From: Nocardia uniformis NBRC 13702
GTDB lineage: Bacteria > Actinomycetota > Actinomycetes > Mycobacteriales > Mycobacteriaceae
DNA: 64,000 nucleotides
Direction of reading: 5' to 3'
Assembly (NCBI RefSeq): GCF_001613345.1
Contig: NZ_BDCE01000059.1
Span: 25,866-89,865, forward strand
The position numbers and the translations under genes were made by a program. Shown here piece after piece: positions 25,906 through 35,013 of the stretch. How positions within the stretch are numbered: position 1 is the first letter of the stretch; each line of letters begins with the position of its first letter. The notes under the pieces were generated by a model. The model made no database searches. It was not told the origin of the DNA and worked only from the letters and a program-made list of their open reading frames with translations.

Positions 25906-26241
25906 TCAGATCACCGGCCGCTTGGACTTCGGCAGCTTGCTCACGATGGCGTCGTAGGACTGGTCGATGAGTTCGCGGATCTCATCCTCGGGGACCTTGC
26001 CGGTGATGCCGACGCTGTTCCAGCCGTAGCGGCCGATGTAGTGGGAAGAGGAGACGTCGTCGGGATAGATCCGGACTAGTTCGTCTGCCTCTTCGCGGTT
26101 GCGGCCGCATTTGAGGCCGATGGACGTGCCGCCGAGGAAGGCGAAGATCTTGTCGCCGACTTTCGCGACGACGTCGTTCTCCCACGGTTCGTCTTGCCAC
26201 GCACCGGGTTTGGTGAGGCAGTAGGCGAGCCACTCGTCCAT
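25906..26241 (-). CDS. MmcQ/YjbR family protein
   Basis: 111 residues from the ATG at 26241 (MDEWLAYCLTKPGAWQDEPW) preceded by GGAGGAGAT. The CyaY-like fold is indicated by DVVAKVGDKIFAFLG, LKCGRNREEADEL and SSSHYIGRYGWNSVGI. MmcQ/YjbR proteins are described as DNA-binding-like domains of unknown biological role. It lies 74 bp downstream of the BCCT gene on the same strand and could be in its transcript. Confidence 0.88.
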   Translation of the reverse strand: MDEWLAYCLTKPGAWQDEPWENDVVAKVGDKIFAFLGGTSIGLKCGRNREEADELVRIYPDDVSSSHYIGRYGWNSVGITGKVPEDEIRELIDQSYDAIVSKLPKSKRPVI

Positions 26242-26315
26242 ATCTCCTCCTCGGGCCAGTAGCGGGCGGCCGATGGCCGGTCCCCGCACACTACGCGCGG
26301 GGACCGACACGGGCC

Positions 26316-27983
26316 TCAGGTCTCGATGGGTGTCGCCTTTTCCTTCGGAGTCTCGATGGGTGTCTTTTCCCTCGGGGTCACGGTGACGACTTCGACGTCC
26401 TCGCGCAGGGCCCGCACCAGCGCCCACATCATGAAGAACGCCAGGACGTGGAAGGGCAGGCCCGCGATCGTAATGACTTCTCGGAGCGCTTCCAATCCGC
26501 TACTGCCGGTGGTGGCCGCCAGCAGCGTGCCACCGACCACGCCCTCGGTGATCGCCCAGAAGACGCGCTGCCGGGTCGGGGTTCCGGTTTCCTGCTGGCC
26601 GGAGCAGAGCATGTCGACCACGAGGGAAGCCGAGTCGGAGGACGTGGTGAAGAAGATGACCACGATGAGCACCGAGAAGGCGACCATCAGTGTGGTCAGT
26701 GGGAAGTTCTCCAAGAAGGTGAACAAGGCGAAGGGCGCGCCGCCGCCACCGGAGTCGGTGTCCATTTCCTCGACCAGGCCGCCACCACCGTTGATCTCGA
26801 TATCGATCGCGGACAGTCCGAAGATCGAGAACCACACTATGGTGAACGCGGTCGGGGCCGCCAGTACGCCGAGCACGAACTCACGGATGGTGCGGCCCTT
26901 GGAGATTCGGGCTACGAAGATGCCGACGAACGGTGCCCAGGTAATGGTCCACGCCCAGTAGAACACCGTCCAATCACCCTGCCAGCCCCAGCTGCGATTC
27001 TCCAGCAGGTTGGCGTAGCTGTCGTTCCAGAAGGAGAGCCCGATCAATTCACCGAAGTAATTGCCGAATGTCTCGAAGACGCCCCGGGCGAGGAACAGGG
27101 TGGATCCGGCGAGGAAGACGAAGATAAGCAGCGCTACGGCCATCACGATATTGAGGTTGGACAGCCGTTTGATGCCCTTGTCCAGGCCCACCACGATCGA
27201 TACTGTCGCAATGGCCGTCACGACCGCGATGATCGCGAGTTGTGTCCCCTTGCCGACCGGGATCGAGTCACTCAGGTAGTTCAGCCCGCTATTGATCTGC
27301 AAGGTGCCGAGCCCGATCGAGGTCGCGACCCCGAATAGCGTCCCGAGCACGGCCAGGATGTCGATCGCCTTCCCGATCGGTCCGTAGATCCGGTCCCCGA
27401 GCAGCGGATGAAAGGCCGAACTCATACGCATCGGCAGCCCGCGCCGGTAGATGAAGTAGGCGAATGCCAGGGCGGGCAGACAGAAGATCGCCCAGGTGTG
27501 CAGGCCGAGGTGGTAGAGCGAGAAGGCCATCGCGTCGTCGGCCGCCTCGACCGATTCGGGAACCACACCCTCACGGGGCGGGTTGCCGAAGTGGGAGATC
27601 GGCTCGGCGACACCCCAGAACATCAGCACGGTGCCGATACCCGCCGCGAACAACATGCCGAACCAGGAGAGGTTGCTGTACTCGGGTTTCGAATCCTGTG
27701 CGCCGAGTCGCACATTGCCGTACTTGCTGAGCGCGATCCAAATCAGGAACAGCAGCATGCCGGTGACACTGAAGATGAAGAACCAGCTCAGGTTGCTGAC
27801 GATCCAGTCTTTGGCTGCCTTGGAGCCGTCATTGAGCGGTTTGGTGAACACGATCGCGGTGAAGACGAACAACGCGACCAACCCCGCCGAAACGAAGAAG
27901 ATATAGGGGTCGGTGCGTAGTCCGAACCCGGTGTATACGTGTTGCTGGCGTTTGGGCGGATCGACTTTGGTCACTGCCACCAC
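26316..27983 (-). CDS. BCCT family betaine/choline/carnitine transporter
   Basis: 555 residues, 12 membrane helices. Cation-coupled uptake of trimethylammonium compounds such as glycine betaine or choline. BCCT signature WTITWAPFVGIFVARISKGRTIREFVLG is present, plus LSWFGMLFAAGIGTVLMFWG and TTSSDSASLVVDML. The cytosolic C-terminus ends in a short repeat (TPREKTPIE / TPKEKATPIE). Several GTGs cluster at the start (27983, 27980, 27974); AAGGGGAG spacing fits 27974 best. No osmotic regulator is adjacent. Confidence 0.93.
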   Translation of the reverse strand: MVAVTKVDPPKRQQHVYTGFGLRTDPYIFFVSAGLVALFVFTAIVFTKPLNDGSKAAKDWIVSNLSWFFIFSVTGMLLFLIWIALSKYGNVRLGAQDSKPEYSNLSWFGMLFAAGIGTVLMFWGVAEPISHFGNPPREGVVPESVEAADDAMAFSLYHLGLHTWAIFCLPALAFAYFIYRRGLPMRMSSAFHPLLGDRIYGPIGKAIDILAVLGTLFGVATSIGLGTLQINSGLNYLSDSIPVGKGTQLAIIAVVTAIATVSIVVGLDKGIKRLSNLNIVMAVALLIFVFLAGSTLFLARGVFETFGNYFGELIGLSFWNDSYANLLENRSWGWQGDWTVFYWAWTITWAPFVGIFVARISKGRTIREFVLGVLAAPTAFTIVWFSIFGLSAIDIEINGGGGLVEEMDTDSGGGGAPFALFTFLENFPLTTLMVAFSVLIVVIFFTTSSDSASLVVDMLCSGQQETGTPTRQRVFWAITEGVVGGTLLAATTGSSGLEALREVITIAGLPFHVLAFFMMWALVRALREDVEVVTVTPREKTPIETPKEKATPIET

Positions 27984-28151
27984 TCCCCTTCAGCAGACCC
28001 GGTCGGGAATTCCGATACGTGTCGATGATGATGGCATGAAGGAGTTCGTGGTGCAGTTTGCCGCGAGTTTCGTAATACTGGTGAAACCTCATGGGCGCGG
28101 CTCAGCGACATCGAGACCCGCCGGACCATTGGCGCGCGGCGTGTTTACTCG

Positions 28152-29648
28152 TCAAACCGGCAGCAGGCGGCCGACGACGGTGGTGAGCTGGCGGGCATTG
28201 CGACATTCGTGCATCTCGACGATTTCCGCGTAGCGGTTGGCAGCGGAATCGCCTGTGCCCCACATCTTCTCCGCCTCCGGATTGAGCCAATAGGAATGCT
28301 TGGCGGTATCGGCCAGCTGACGCAGGATTGCCAGTTCCGGGTCGCGGTAGTTGTTTCGGGCGTCGCCCAGGATGAGCAGGGAGGTGCGGCTGGTGACGGC
28401 GTCGGGCCACTTCTCGGCGAAACCCTTCAGGGCCGAGCCGTAATCCGAATGCCCTTCCACGCCGACGACCTCGGCTTCGGTGAAGATGCGGCGGGTGATC
28501 TGATCGAGCGGGGTCACCTGATCGAACAGCCCGGTCACCTCGTCCGCGCGGTCCACGAATGCGAAAATCCGCACCCGGGAGAACTGTTCGCGCAGCGCGT
28601 TCACCATCAGCATGGTGAAACTGGAGAATCCGGCGACCGAACCCGAGATATCGCACAGCAGCACGAGATCCGGACGACCGGGGCGCGGCTTGCGCGTAAC
28701 AAGGTTGACCGGCACACCACCGGTGGACATGGATTTGCGCAGCGTCTTGCGCAGATCGATCTCACCGCGGCGGGCGCGACGACGACGAGATGCCAAGCGC
28801 GAAGCCATGATTCGCGCCATGCGCTGACTGCTGCGACGCAGTTCGGCCAATTCGTTCTCGGAGATGCGCAGGAAGTCGGCGTCCTCGGCTTGTCGCGCCA
28901 CACCGTAGGTGGCGACGCGGTCGCGGCCGAGGCGTTCGGCGACCCGTCGGCGGGTCTCGGCCTCGACGGTGCCGCGGAAGGCCTTGATGCGCTGACGCGC
29001 GGTACGCCTGGCGACCTCGCTATCGAAGTCGGAGGTGTCCATACCCGCCGCGAGCCCGGCCAACAGCTTGCTGACCAGCAACTCCGGCTGCAGATCCTTC
29101 ATCGCCTGATACGCCGAGAACGACGGCCCGCTGGCGGACTGGTACTGCCCCATCTCCTCGACCATTTGCGCGGCCAGCATCTGCAACTGCTGCGACCGCT
29201 CCCCGGTCGGGTCCTGAAGCAGCAACTCCGCCAACATCTTCCGCAGCTCGATAATGTCGACCTCGCCATTGGGCTTGCGTGGGATATCGACATCCTCGGC
29301 ACCGAGGCGTTCCCCGAGCGCGGCCGGGAACCACAGGTCGAACAGCCCGTCGAAGGTGGTGCGCTGACTGGTGCGGCGCAGCAGCGCACACGCCAGACCT
29401 TCGCGCAGCACCTCTCGATCCATCAAGTCCAGGACGGTGACAACCTGTCCGGCATCGACGGTTTCGGAGGGTCCGACGGGAATTCCCCTGGCGCGCAGGG
29501 CTTCTACGAAGCCGACCAGGTGCCCGGAGAATCCGTGCGGCGCGCTGAGCCCGGTAGCCTCGCGCTTGGAAGACGGTGTCGCACTACCGCTCACGGCGCG
29601 CTTGGCGGCCGAGACAATGGCACGTGGGTTGGGTCCGCCACCGGGCAT
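28152..29648 (-). CDS. VWA domain protein (CoxE-like), MoxR partner
   Basis: 498 residues. N-terminal helical part (FSGHLVGFVEALRARGIPVG) then an Arg-rich middle (ASRRRRARRGEIDLRKTLRKS) and a C-terminal von Willebrand A domain at ~330-480 with the metal site DISGSVAGFS and a later LILGDARNN. MoxR-VWA pairs act as chaperones that insert metals or mature enzymes and complexes. It starts 1 bp after the MoxR stop. From memory the order VWA, MoxR, proA equals M. tuberculosis Rv2425c-Rv2427c. Confidence 0.9.
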   Translation of the reverse strand: MPGGGPNPRAIVSAAKRAVSGSATPSSKREATGLSAPHGFSGHLVGFVEALRARGIPVGPSETVDAGQVVTVLDLMDREVLREGLACALLRRTSQRTTFDGLFDLWFPAALGERLGAEDVDIPRKPNGEVDIIELRKMLAELLLQDPTGERSQQLQMLAAQMVEEMGQYQSASGPSFSAYQAMKDLQPELLVSKLLAGLAAGMDTSDFDSEVARRTARQRIKAFRGTVEAETRRRVAERLGRDRVATYGVARQAEDADFLRISENELAELRRSSQRMARIMASRLASRRRRARRGEIDLRKTLRKSMSTGGVPVNLVTRKPRPGRPDLVLLCDISGSVAGFSSFTMLMVNALREQFSRVRIFAFVDRADEVTGLFDQVTPLDQITRRIFTEAEVVGVEGHSDYGSALKGFAEKWPDAVTSRTSLLILGDARNNYRDPELAILRQLADTAKHSYWLNPEAEKMWGTGDSAANRYAEIVEMHECRNARQLTTVVGRLLPV

Positions 29649-29649
29649 G

Positions 29650-30534
29650 TCACGCCAGCTTCAGCTCGGACTGCGCCCGCAAGTGGTCGGCCTGATGTTT
29701 GAGCACCACACCCAGCGTGGCGCGCACGGTCTTATCGTCGAGATCCTTCGCACCGAGCGCGAGCAGAGTCCGGGCCCAGTCGATGGATTCGGCGACCGAC
29801 GGCAGCTTCTTCAGCTGCATACCGCGCAGCACATGCACGATCCGCACCAACTGCGCCGCGACCGCGGGCTTGAGCTCCGGCACCCGGCTGGCCAGAATGC
29901 GACGTTCCAAGTCCTCATCCGGGAAGTCGATGTGCAGGTAGAGACAGCGACGCTTCAGGGCCTCGGACAGCTCGCGCGTCGCATTGGAGGTCAGCACCAC
30001 GAACGGCTTGCGGGTGGCGGTAATGGTGCCCAATTCCGGCACGGTGACCGAGAAGTCGCTCAGTACCTCGAGCAGCAGGCCCTCGATCTCGACGTCGGCC
30101 TTATCGGTCTCGTCGATGAGCAGGACGGTCGGCTCGTCACGCCGGATGGCGGTCAGCAGCGGCCGCGACAGCAGGAATTCCTCGGTGAAAACGTCGGCTT
30201 TGGTTTCGGTCCAATCGTTCTCCGACGACGCCTGAATGCGCAGGATCTGCTTGGCGTGGTTCCACTCGTAGAGCGCACGCGACTCGTCAACGCCCTCATA
30301 GCACTGCAGGCGCACCAGTTCCGCCCCGGCGACCTCGGCGACAGCCTTGGACAGCTCGGTCTTGCCGACGCCGGCCGGACCCTCGACGAGCAGCGGCTTA
30401 CCGAGCCGGTCGGCGAGGAAAACGGAAGTTGCGGTGGCCTTATCGGCCAGATAGCCGGTCGTGGCGAGACGCGCGATCACATCGTCGACCGACGAGAAGA
30501 TCGGCTCCTGGAGGGGAGTGGATATCGGAGCCAA
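29650..30534 (-). CDS. MoxR family AAA ATPase
   Basis: 294 residues. Walker A GPAGVGKT (52-59), Walker B VLLIDETDKAD (D141/E142), sensor-1 VLTSNATREL and an arginine-rich lid. Hexameric AAA chaperone working with the VWA protein encoded directly downstream. The ATG at 30534 is preceded by a palindrome TGTAC-GGC-GTACA at 30565-30577. Lies 62 bp downstream of proA on the same strand. Confidence 0.93.
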   Translation of the reverse strand: MAPISTPLQEPIFSSVDDVIARLATTGYLADKATATSVFLADRLGKPLLVEGPAGVGKTELSKAVAEVAGAELVRLQCYEGVDESRALYEWNHAKQILRIQASSENDWTETKADVFTEEFLLSRPLLTAIRRDEPTVLLIDETDKADVEIEGLLLEVLSDFSVTVPELGTITATRKPFVVLTSNATRELSEALKRRCLYLHIDFPDEDLERRILASRVPELKPAVAAQLVRIVHVLRGMQLKKLPSVAESIDWARTLLALGAKDLDDKTVRATLGVVLKHQADHLRAQSELKLA

Positions 30535-30564
30535 GGGTGCTGTCCTTCCTGGAGGCGAATGGGC

Positions 30565-30577
30565 TGTACGGCGTACA
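30565..30577. promoter_or_regulatory. Palindrome upstream of the MoxR gene
   Basis: TGTAC-GGC-GTACA, 31 bp upstream of the MoxR ATG, followed at 30593 by another TGTAC-like half-site (TTGTACTAC). The form fits a GntR- or TetR-type operator, but no regulator is adjacent. Confidence 0.35.
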
Positions 30578-30596
30578 ACCCACCCACACCGTTGTA

Positions 30597-31865
30597 CTAC
30601 ACGGGCCGAACCTGCCCGTCACCCCACACGATCCACTTGGTGGAGGTCAGTTCCGGCAGGCCCATCGGACCGCGCGCGTGCAGCTTCTGGGTGGAAATAC
30701 CGATCTCCGCGCCGAAGCCGAACTGCTCGCCGTCGGTAAAGGCGGTGGAGGTGTTGACCATAACGGCCGCCGCATCCACCCGATTGGTGAATTCCCGGGC
30801 GGACCGCAGGTCACCGGTGACAATGGCCTCGGTATGCCCGGTGCCCCACTCATTGATGTGCTCGACGGCGGCATCGAGGTCGTCGACCACCTTCAAAGCG
30901 ATATCGAGGGAGAGGTATTCATCGGCCCAGTCGGTATCGGTGGCCGGCACCAGCCCGGGCAGATCACCGTGAATGGTGACGCCCGCGCCCTCGAGGGCCT
31001 CGAGCAGCCGCGGCACGGCGGTATCGGCGATGGCCTTGTCGATGAGCACCGTCTCGGCGGTATTGCACACGCTCGGGCGACGGGTTTTGGCATTGAGCAG
31101 AATCGCTTCCGCCATATCCAGATCCGCGTCCCGGTGCACGAAGACGTGGCAATTGCCGGTACCGGTCTCGATAGTCGGCACCAGCGCGTCGCGCACCACG
31201 GCATTGATGAGCCCGGCACCGCCGCGGGGAATCACCACGTCGACGAGTCCGCGCGCCTGAATCAGATGGGTGACGCTGGACCGGTCATCGGCGGGCAGCA
31301 GCTGCACGGCATCCGCCGGAAGCCCCTGTGCGGTAAGCGATTCCCGCAGCACCTCGACCAGCGCGGCATTGGAACGCACCGCCGATGAGGAACCCCGCAG
31401 CAGGGCGGCATTACCCGACTTCAGCGTGAGACCGAAGGCATCGACGGTGACATTCGGCCGCGCCTCGTAGACCATGCCGACCACGCCGAGCGGCACACGC
31501 ACCTGCCGCAGTTCCAGTCCGTTCGGCAGCGTCGAGCCGCGCACCACATCGCCCACCGGATCCGGCAGACCCGCGACCTGCCGCAGACCCGAGGCGATGC
31601 CGTCGATCCGGGCAGCGGTCAGGCGCAGACGGTCGAGCTGCGCTTCGGCGGTGCCCCCGGCCTTGGCGGTCTCGATATCCTCGGCATTGGCGGCGAGCAG
31701 CCGATCCTTGGCGGCGAGCAGCGCATCGGCGGCCGCGTGCAGTGCGGTGTTCTTCGCCGCGGTGGTGAGCTGTGCGAGCGTCCGCGACGCCACCCGACCT
31801 CGGCGCGCCGCCTCATGCACCACCGCGCGGACAGCGTCCGTATCAGTGGCAGTTCCTGCTGTCAT
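30597..31865 (-). CDS. proA: Glutamate-5-semialdehyde dehydrogenase
   Basis: 422 residues. Second step of proline synthesis: NADPH-dependent reduction of gamma-glutamyl phosphate. Landmarks: LPLGVVGMVYEARPNVTVDA, the catalytic Cys in RPSVCNTAETVLID, VNTSTAFTDGEQFGFGAEIGIS and HARGPMGLPELTS. Length matches the family. No proB is adjacent; its position above MoxR/VWA is conserved in mycobacteria. Confidence 0.97.
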   Translation of the reverse strand: MTAGTATDTDAVRAVVHEAARRGRVASRTLAQLTTAAKNTALHAAADALLAAKDRLLAANAEDIETAKAGGTAEAQLDRLRLTAARIDGIASGLRQVAGLPDPVGDVVRGSTLPNGLELRQVRVPLGVVGMVYEARPNVTVDAFGLTLKSGNAALLRGSSSAVRSNAALVEVLRESLTAQGLPADAVQLLPADDRSSVTHLIQARGLVDVVIPRGGAGLINAVVRDALVPTIETGTGNCHVFVHRDADLDMAEAILLNAKTRRPSVCNTAETVLIDKAIADTAVPRLLEALEGAGVTIHGDLPGLVPATDTDWADEYLSLDIALKVVDDLDAAVEHINEWGTGHTEAIVTGDLRSAREFTNRVDAAAVMVNTSTAFTDGEQFGFGAEIGISTQKLHARGPMGLPELTSTKWIVWGDGQVRPV

Positions 31866-32270
31866 GGGCTACAGCCTACTGACCGGGCCGGTCGCGCCCA
31901 CCGGGCACTGCCGCCGAGAGCGGGAAGTCCGACTGTCGAAGACCCTCAGGGGCTTCGCCCCCGAACCCCCTTCGCGGCGCGGCGCGCACGCGTCAACGGT
32001 CGGGGCCTCCACTCCGGACCACAGCTCGCCAGGCGGACACGCACCGACTCTCAGGCTCGGCACCATTCCCCCCGCTCGGCACCTCCGCCACACAGCCGAC
32101 TCTCGGACTCAGCACCGGCAGATACCTACCGACCCGCAGACTCGGCAACGGACCCCCGCTCAGCACTGCCGACACGCAGCCGACTCTGAGACTCAGCACC
32201 AGACCCCCGCTCAGCGCCGCGGGGGACGTATTGCCGGGCGGGGCCGGTAAGTCCGGTTTACGGTGAGCGC
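31866..32270. repeat. Intergenic region with irregular ~52-bp tandem repeats
   Basis: 405 bp between divergent proA and the MFS gene. Repeat units begin CGACTCTCAGGCTCGGCACC (32045), CGACTCTCGGACTCAGCACC (32097), CGACCCGCAGACTCGGCAAC (32130) and CGACTCTGAGACTCAGCACC (32181): spacings 52, 33 and 51 bp, the second unit being internally deleted. The shared tail is ACCCCCGCTCAGC. Long frames here are by-products of the repeat. Promoters for both genes should flank the array. Confidence 0.65.
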
Positions 32271-33794
32271 ATGGCTGTGAGCGTTCAGATGTCGTCGGGA
32301 ACCGGCCGCTGGGTATTGCTCGCCACGGTGCTCGGGTCCGGAATGGCCATGCTCGACGCGACCGTCGTGAATGTGGCGCTGCCCAAGATCGCCGGTGAGT
32401 TCGGGTCATCGATGGCCGGATTGCAGTGGACGGTCAATGCCTACACCCTGACGCTGGCCGGGCTGATCCTGCTGGGCGGATCGCTCGGCGACCGGTTCGG
32501 CCGGAAGCGGATATTCCTGATCGGTGTCGTGTGGTTTGCCATCGCGTCGGCGTTATGCGGTGCGGCGCAAGATATTTCGATGCTCATCGCGGCGCGAGCG
32601 CTCCAGGGTGTGGGCGGGGCGCTGCTCACGCCCGGCTCGCTGGCGATTATTCAGGCGTCGTTCGCACCGGAGGATCGGGCGAAAGCGGTGGGCGCGTGGT
32701 CCGGACTCGGTGGTGTCGCGGGTGCCATCGGGCCGTTTCTGGGCGGGTGGCTGGTGGACGCGGCGGGCTGGCGGTGGGTGTTCCTCTTGAATCTGCCCCT
32801 GGCGGCGCTGGTGATCGCCGTCGCGATTCGGCATGTGCCGGAGACCTTCGACGAGGAGGCGCACGGCAGGTTCGATGTACTCGGCGCGGTGCTGGCGGCG
32901 GTGACCCTGGGCGGACTCACCTACGCGCTCACCGAGGGTCCCGAGGCGGGGGTGACGTCGCCGTTGGTGGTGGCCACCGGGGTCACGGGTATCGCCGCCG
33001 CGACCGCTTTCGTGGTGGTGGAGCGGCGCCGCTCGGCCGCCCGGAGCGATCCGCAGGCCATGCTGCCGGTGGATGTCTTCACCTCTCGACAGTTCACGGC
33101 CATCAACCTCGTCACGTTCGTCATGTACGGGGCCATGAGTGTGGTGTTCTTCCTGCTGGTGCTGACCTTGCAGGTGGTCTCGGGCTTCAATCCGATCGCG
33201 GCGGGTACGGCCCTGCTGCCCGTGACCGTCCTCATGCTGTTGTTCTCCGCCCGCGCCGGAGCCCTGGCTCAGCGCATCGGTCCACGACTACCCATCACCA
33301 TCGGCATCCTGCTGTCCGCGGCCGGAATGCTGCTCATGACCCGGATCGGCCCCGACGCCTCCTACCTCGCCGATGTCGTACCGGCCGCACTGGTTTTCGG
33401 CGCCGGACTCGCACTGGCCGTCGCCCCCCTCACCGCGGCCGTCCTCGCCGCCGCCTCCGACCGGCGCGCGGGCGTGGCCAGCGGCGTCAACAATGCGGTT
33501 GCCCGCACGGCGGGTCTGCTGGCCGTCGCCGCCATTCCGCCGCTCGTGGGCCTCACCGGCGATGCCTACAACAACCCGTCGGTTTTCGCGAGCGGCTTCC
33601 GTATCGCCCTGATGGTCTGTGTGGTGCTCATGGTGGGTGCCGCCGTCCTCACCGTCCTCACCGTCCGCGATGACACCCTGAGCGCCGCACCGCCGTCGGC
33701 CGAGCCGGAATGCAAGATCCACTGCGCCGTAACCGGGCCGCCCCTGGAGCCGAGTGGCCGACCAGGGCTTTCGACCTCGGACCCGGATCTATAG
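32271..33794 (+). CDS. MFS drug transporter, DHA2 (EmrB/QacA) family
   Basis: 507 residues, about 14 membrane helices. Motif C-like MLDATVVNVALPKIAGE in helix 1, motif A GGSLGDRFGRKRIF in loop 2-3 and GAIGPFLGGWLVDAAGW in helix 5 are typical of proton-driven multidrug exporters. The C-terminal ~45 residues are soluble and poorly conserved. No regulator is adjacent; divergent from proA across a repeat array. Substrate unknown. Confidence 0.9.
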   Translation: MAVSVQMSSGTGRWVLLATVLGSGMAMLDATVVNVALPKIAGEFGSSMAGLQWTVNAYTLTLAGLILLGGSLGDRFGRKRIFLIGVVWFAIASALCGAAQDISMLIAARALQGVGGALLTPGSLAIIQASFAPEDRAKAVGAWSGLGGVAGAIGPFLGGWLVDAAGWRWVFLLNLPLAALVIAVAIRHVPETFDEEAHGRFDVLGAVLAAVTLGGLTYALTEGPEAGVTSPLVVATGVTGIAAATAFVVVERRRSAARSDPQAMLPVDVFTSRQFTAINLVTFVMYGAMSVVFFLLVLTLQVVSGFNPIAAGTALLPVTVLMLLFSARAGALAQRIGPRLPITIGILLSAAGMLLMTRIGPDASYLADVVPAALVFGAGLALAVAPLTAAVLAAASDRRAGVASGVNNAVARTAGLLAVAAIPPLVGLTGDAYNNPSVFASGFRIALMVCVVLMVGAAVLTVLTVRDDTLSAAPPSAEPECKIHCAVTGPPLEPSGRPGLSTSDPDL

Positions 33795-33844
33795 CAGTGA
33801 ACTGACCGCTCCTGGAATATTCGCGCACCACTCCGCCGTTGACT

Positions 33845-33891
33845 TGGTTGCCATGTCCACAAAAGGTAGATATGGTTGCCACATCCACCAA
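33845..33891 (+). promoter_or_regulatory. Direct repeats upstream of luciferase-like gene
   Basis: TGGTTGCCATGTCCACAA (33845) and TGGTTGCCACATCCACCAA (33873) are two near-identical sites 28 bp apart, ending 30 bp before the GTG start. Tandem sites on one face of the helix suggest an activator or cooperative repressor. Promoter boxes could not be fixed. Confidence 0.5.
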
Positions 33892-33921
33892 GCGTGGATG
33901 TCAGAGATCCGAGGAGGACGC

Positions 33922-35013
33922 GTGCAGTTCGGAATCTTCACGGTCGGGGATGTCACCACCGACCCGACGACCGGCCGCACCCCCAGCGAGGCCGAGCGCA
34001 TCAAGGCCATGGTCACGATCGCGCAGAAGGCCGAGGAGGTGGGGCTGGATGTATTCGCCACCGGCGAGCACCACAATCCGCCATTCGTACCGTCCTCGCC
34101 GACCACCATGCTCGGGTACATCGCGGCCCGCACCGAGCGAATCATCCTGTCGACCGCGACCACGCTGATCACGACCAATGACCCGGTCAAGATCGCCGAA
34201 GACTTCGCCATGCTGCAGCATCTGGCCGACGGCCGCGTCGACCTCACGCTCGGCCGCGGCAATACCGGACCGGTCTACCCCTGGTTCGGTAAGGACATTC
34301 GCGACGGCATCCCGCTCGCCATCGAGAACTATGCGCTGCTGCACAAGCTGTGGCGCGAGGATGTGGTCGACTGGTCGGGGAAGTTCCGCACCCCACTGCA
34401 ATCGTTCACATCGACGCCTCGCCCGCTCGACGGGGTACCCCCCTTCGTATGGCACGGATCGATCCGCAGTCCCGAAATTGCCGAGCAGGCCGCCTATTAC
34501 GGCGACGGCTTCTTCGCCAACAACATCTTCTGGCCGAAAGAGCACTTCCAGCGCCTGATTCGGCTGTACCGGCAGCGCTACGAGCACTACGGGCACGGCT
34601 CCGCCGACCAGGCCATTGTCGGTCTGGGCGGGCAGGTGTTCATGCGTAAGAACTCCCAGGACGCCGTCCGCGAATTCCGGCCCTACTTCGACAACGCGCC
34701 GGTCTACGGACACGGCCCGTCACTCGAGGATTTCACCGACCAGACCCCATTGACCGTGGGCAGCCCGCAGCAGGTCATCGACAAGACGCTGACCTTCCGC
34801 GAATCCTTCGGCGATTACCAGCGGCAGTTGTTCCTGATGGATCACGCCGGGCTGCCGCTGAAAACCGTGCTGGAACAGCTGGATCTACTCGGTGAGGAAG
34901 TGATTCCGGTGCTGCGCGAGGAATTCGCCGCTGGGCGACCGGCGCAGGTGCCCGACGGACCCACCCACGCCGCGCGCCTGGTCGCTCGCACTACCGCGGA
35001 GGTGAAGTCATGA
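33922..35013 (+). CDS. Luciferase-like flavin monooxygenase (CE1758 family)
   Basis: 363 residues from the GTG at 33922 (MQFGIFTVGDVTTDPTTGRTP), with GAGGAGGA at 33911-33918. TIM-barrel LLM fold: VFATGEHHNPPFVPSSP, LSTATTLITTNDPVKIAEDFAMLQHLADGRVDLTLGRGNTGPVYPWF, and a C-terminal HAGLPLKTVLEQLDLLGEEVIPVLR. The paired order monooxygenase then FMN reductase matches what I recall as the CE1758/CE1759 family pair of Corynebacteriales. Substrate unknown. Overlaps the reductase by ATGA. Confidence 0.85.
   Translation: MQFGIFTVGDVTTDPTTGRTPSEAERIKAMVTIAQKAEEVGLDVFATGEHHNPPFVPSSPTTMLGYIAARTERIILSTATTLITTNDPVKIAEDFAMLQHLADGRVDLTLGRGNTGPVYPWFGKDIRDGIPLAIENYALLHKLWREDVVDWSGKFRTPLQSFTSTPRPLDGVPPFVWHGSIRSPEIAEQAAYYGDGFFANNIFWPKEHFQRLIRLYRQRYEHYGHGSADQAIVGLGGQVFMRKNSQDAVREFRPYFDNAPVYGHGPSLEDFTDQTPLTVGSPQQVIDKTLTFRESFGDYQRQLFLMDHAGLPLKTVLEQLDLLGEEVIPVLREEFAAGRPAQVPDGPTHAARLVARTTAEVKS

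Noticed and set aside
32045..32230. CRISPR array
   Set aside because: Unit spacing is irregular (52, 33, 51 bp), there are no unique spacers between constant repeats, and no cas genes are present.
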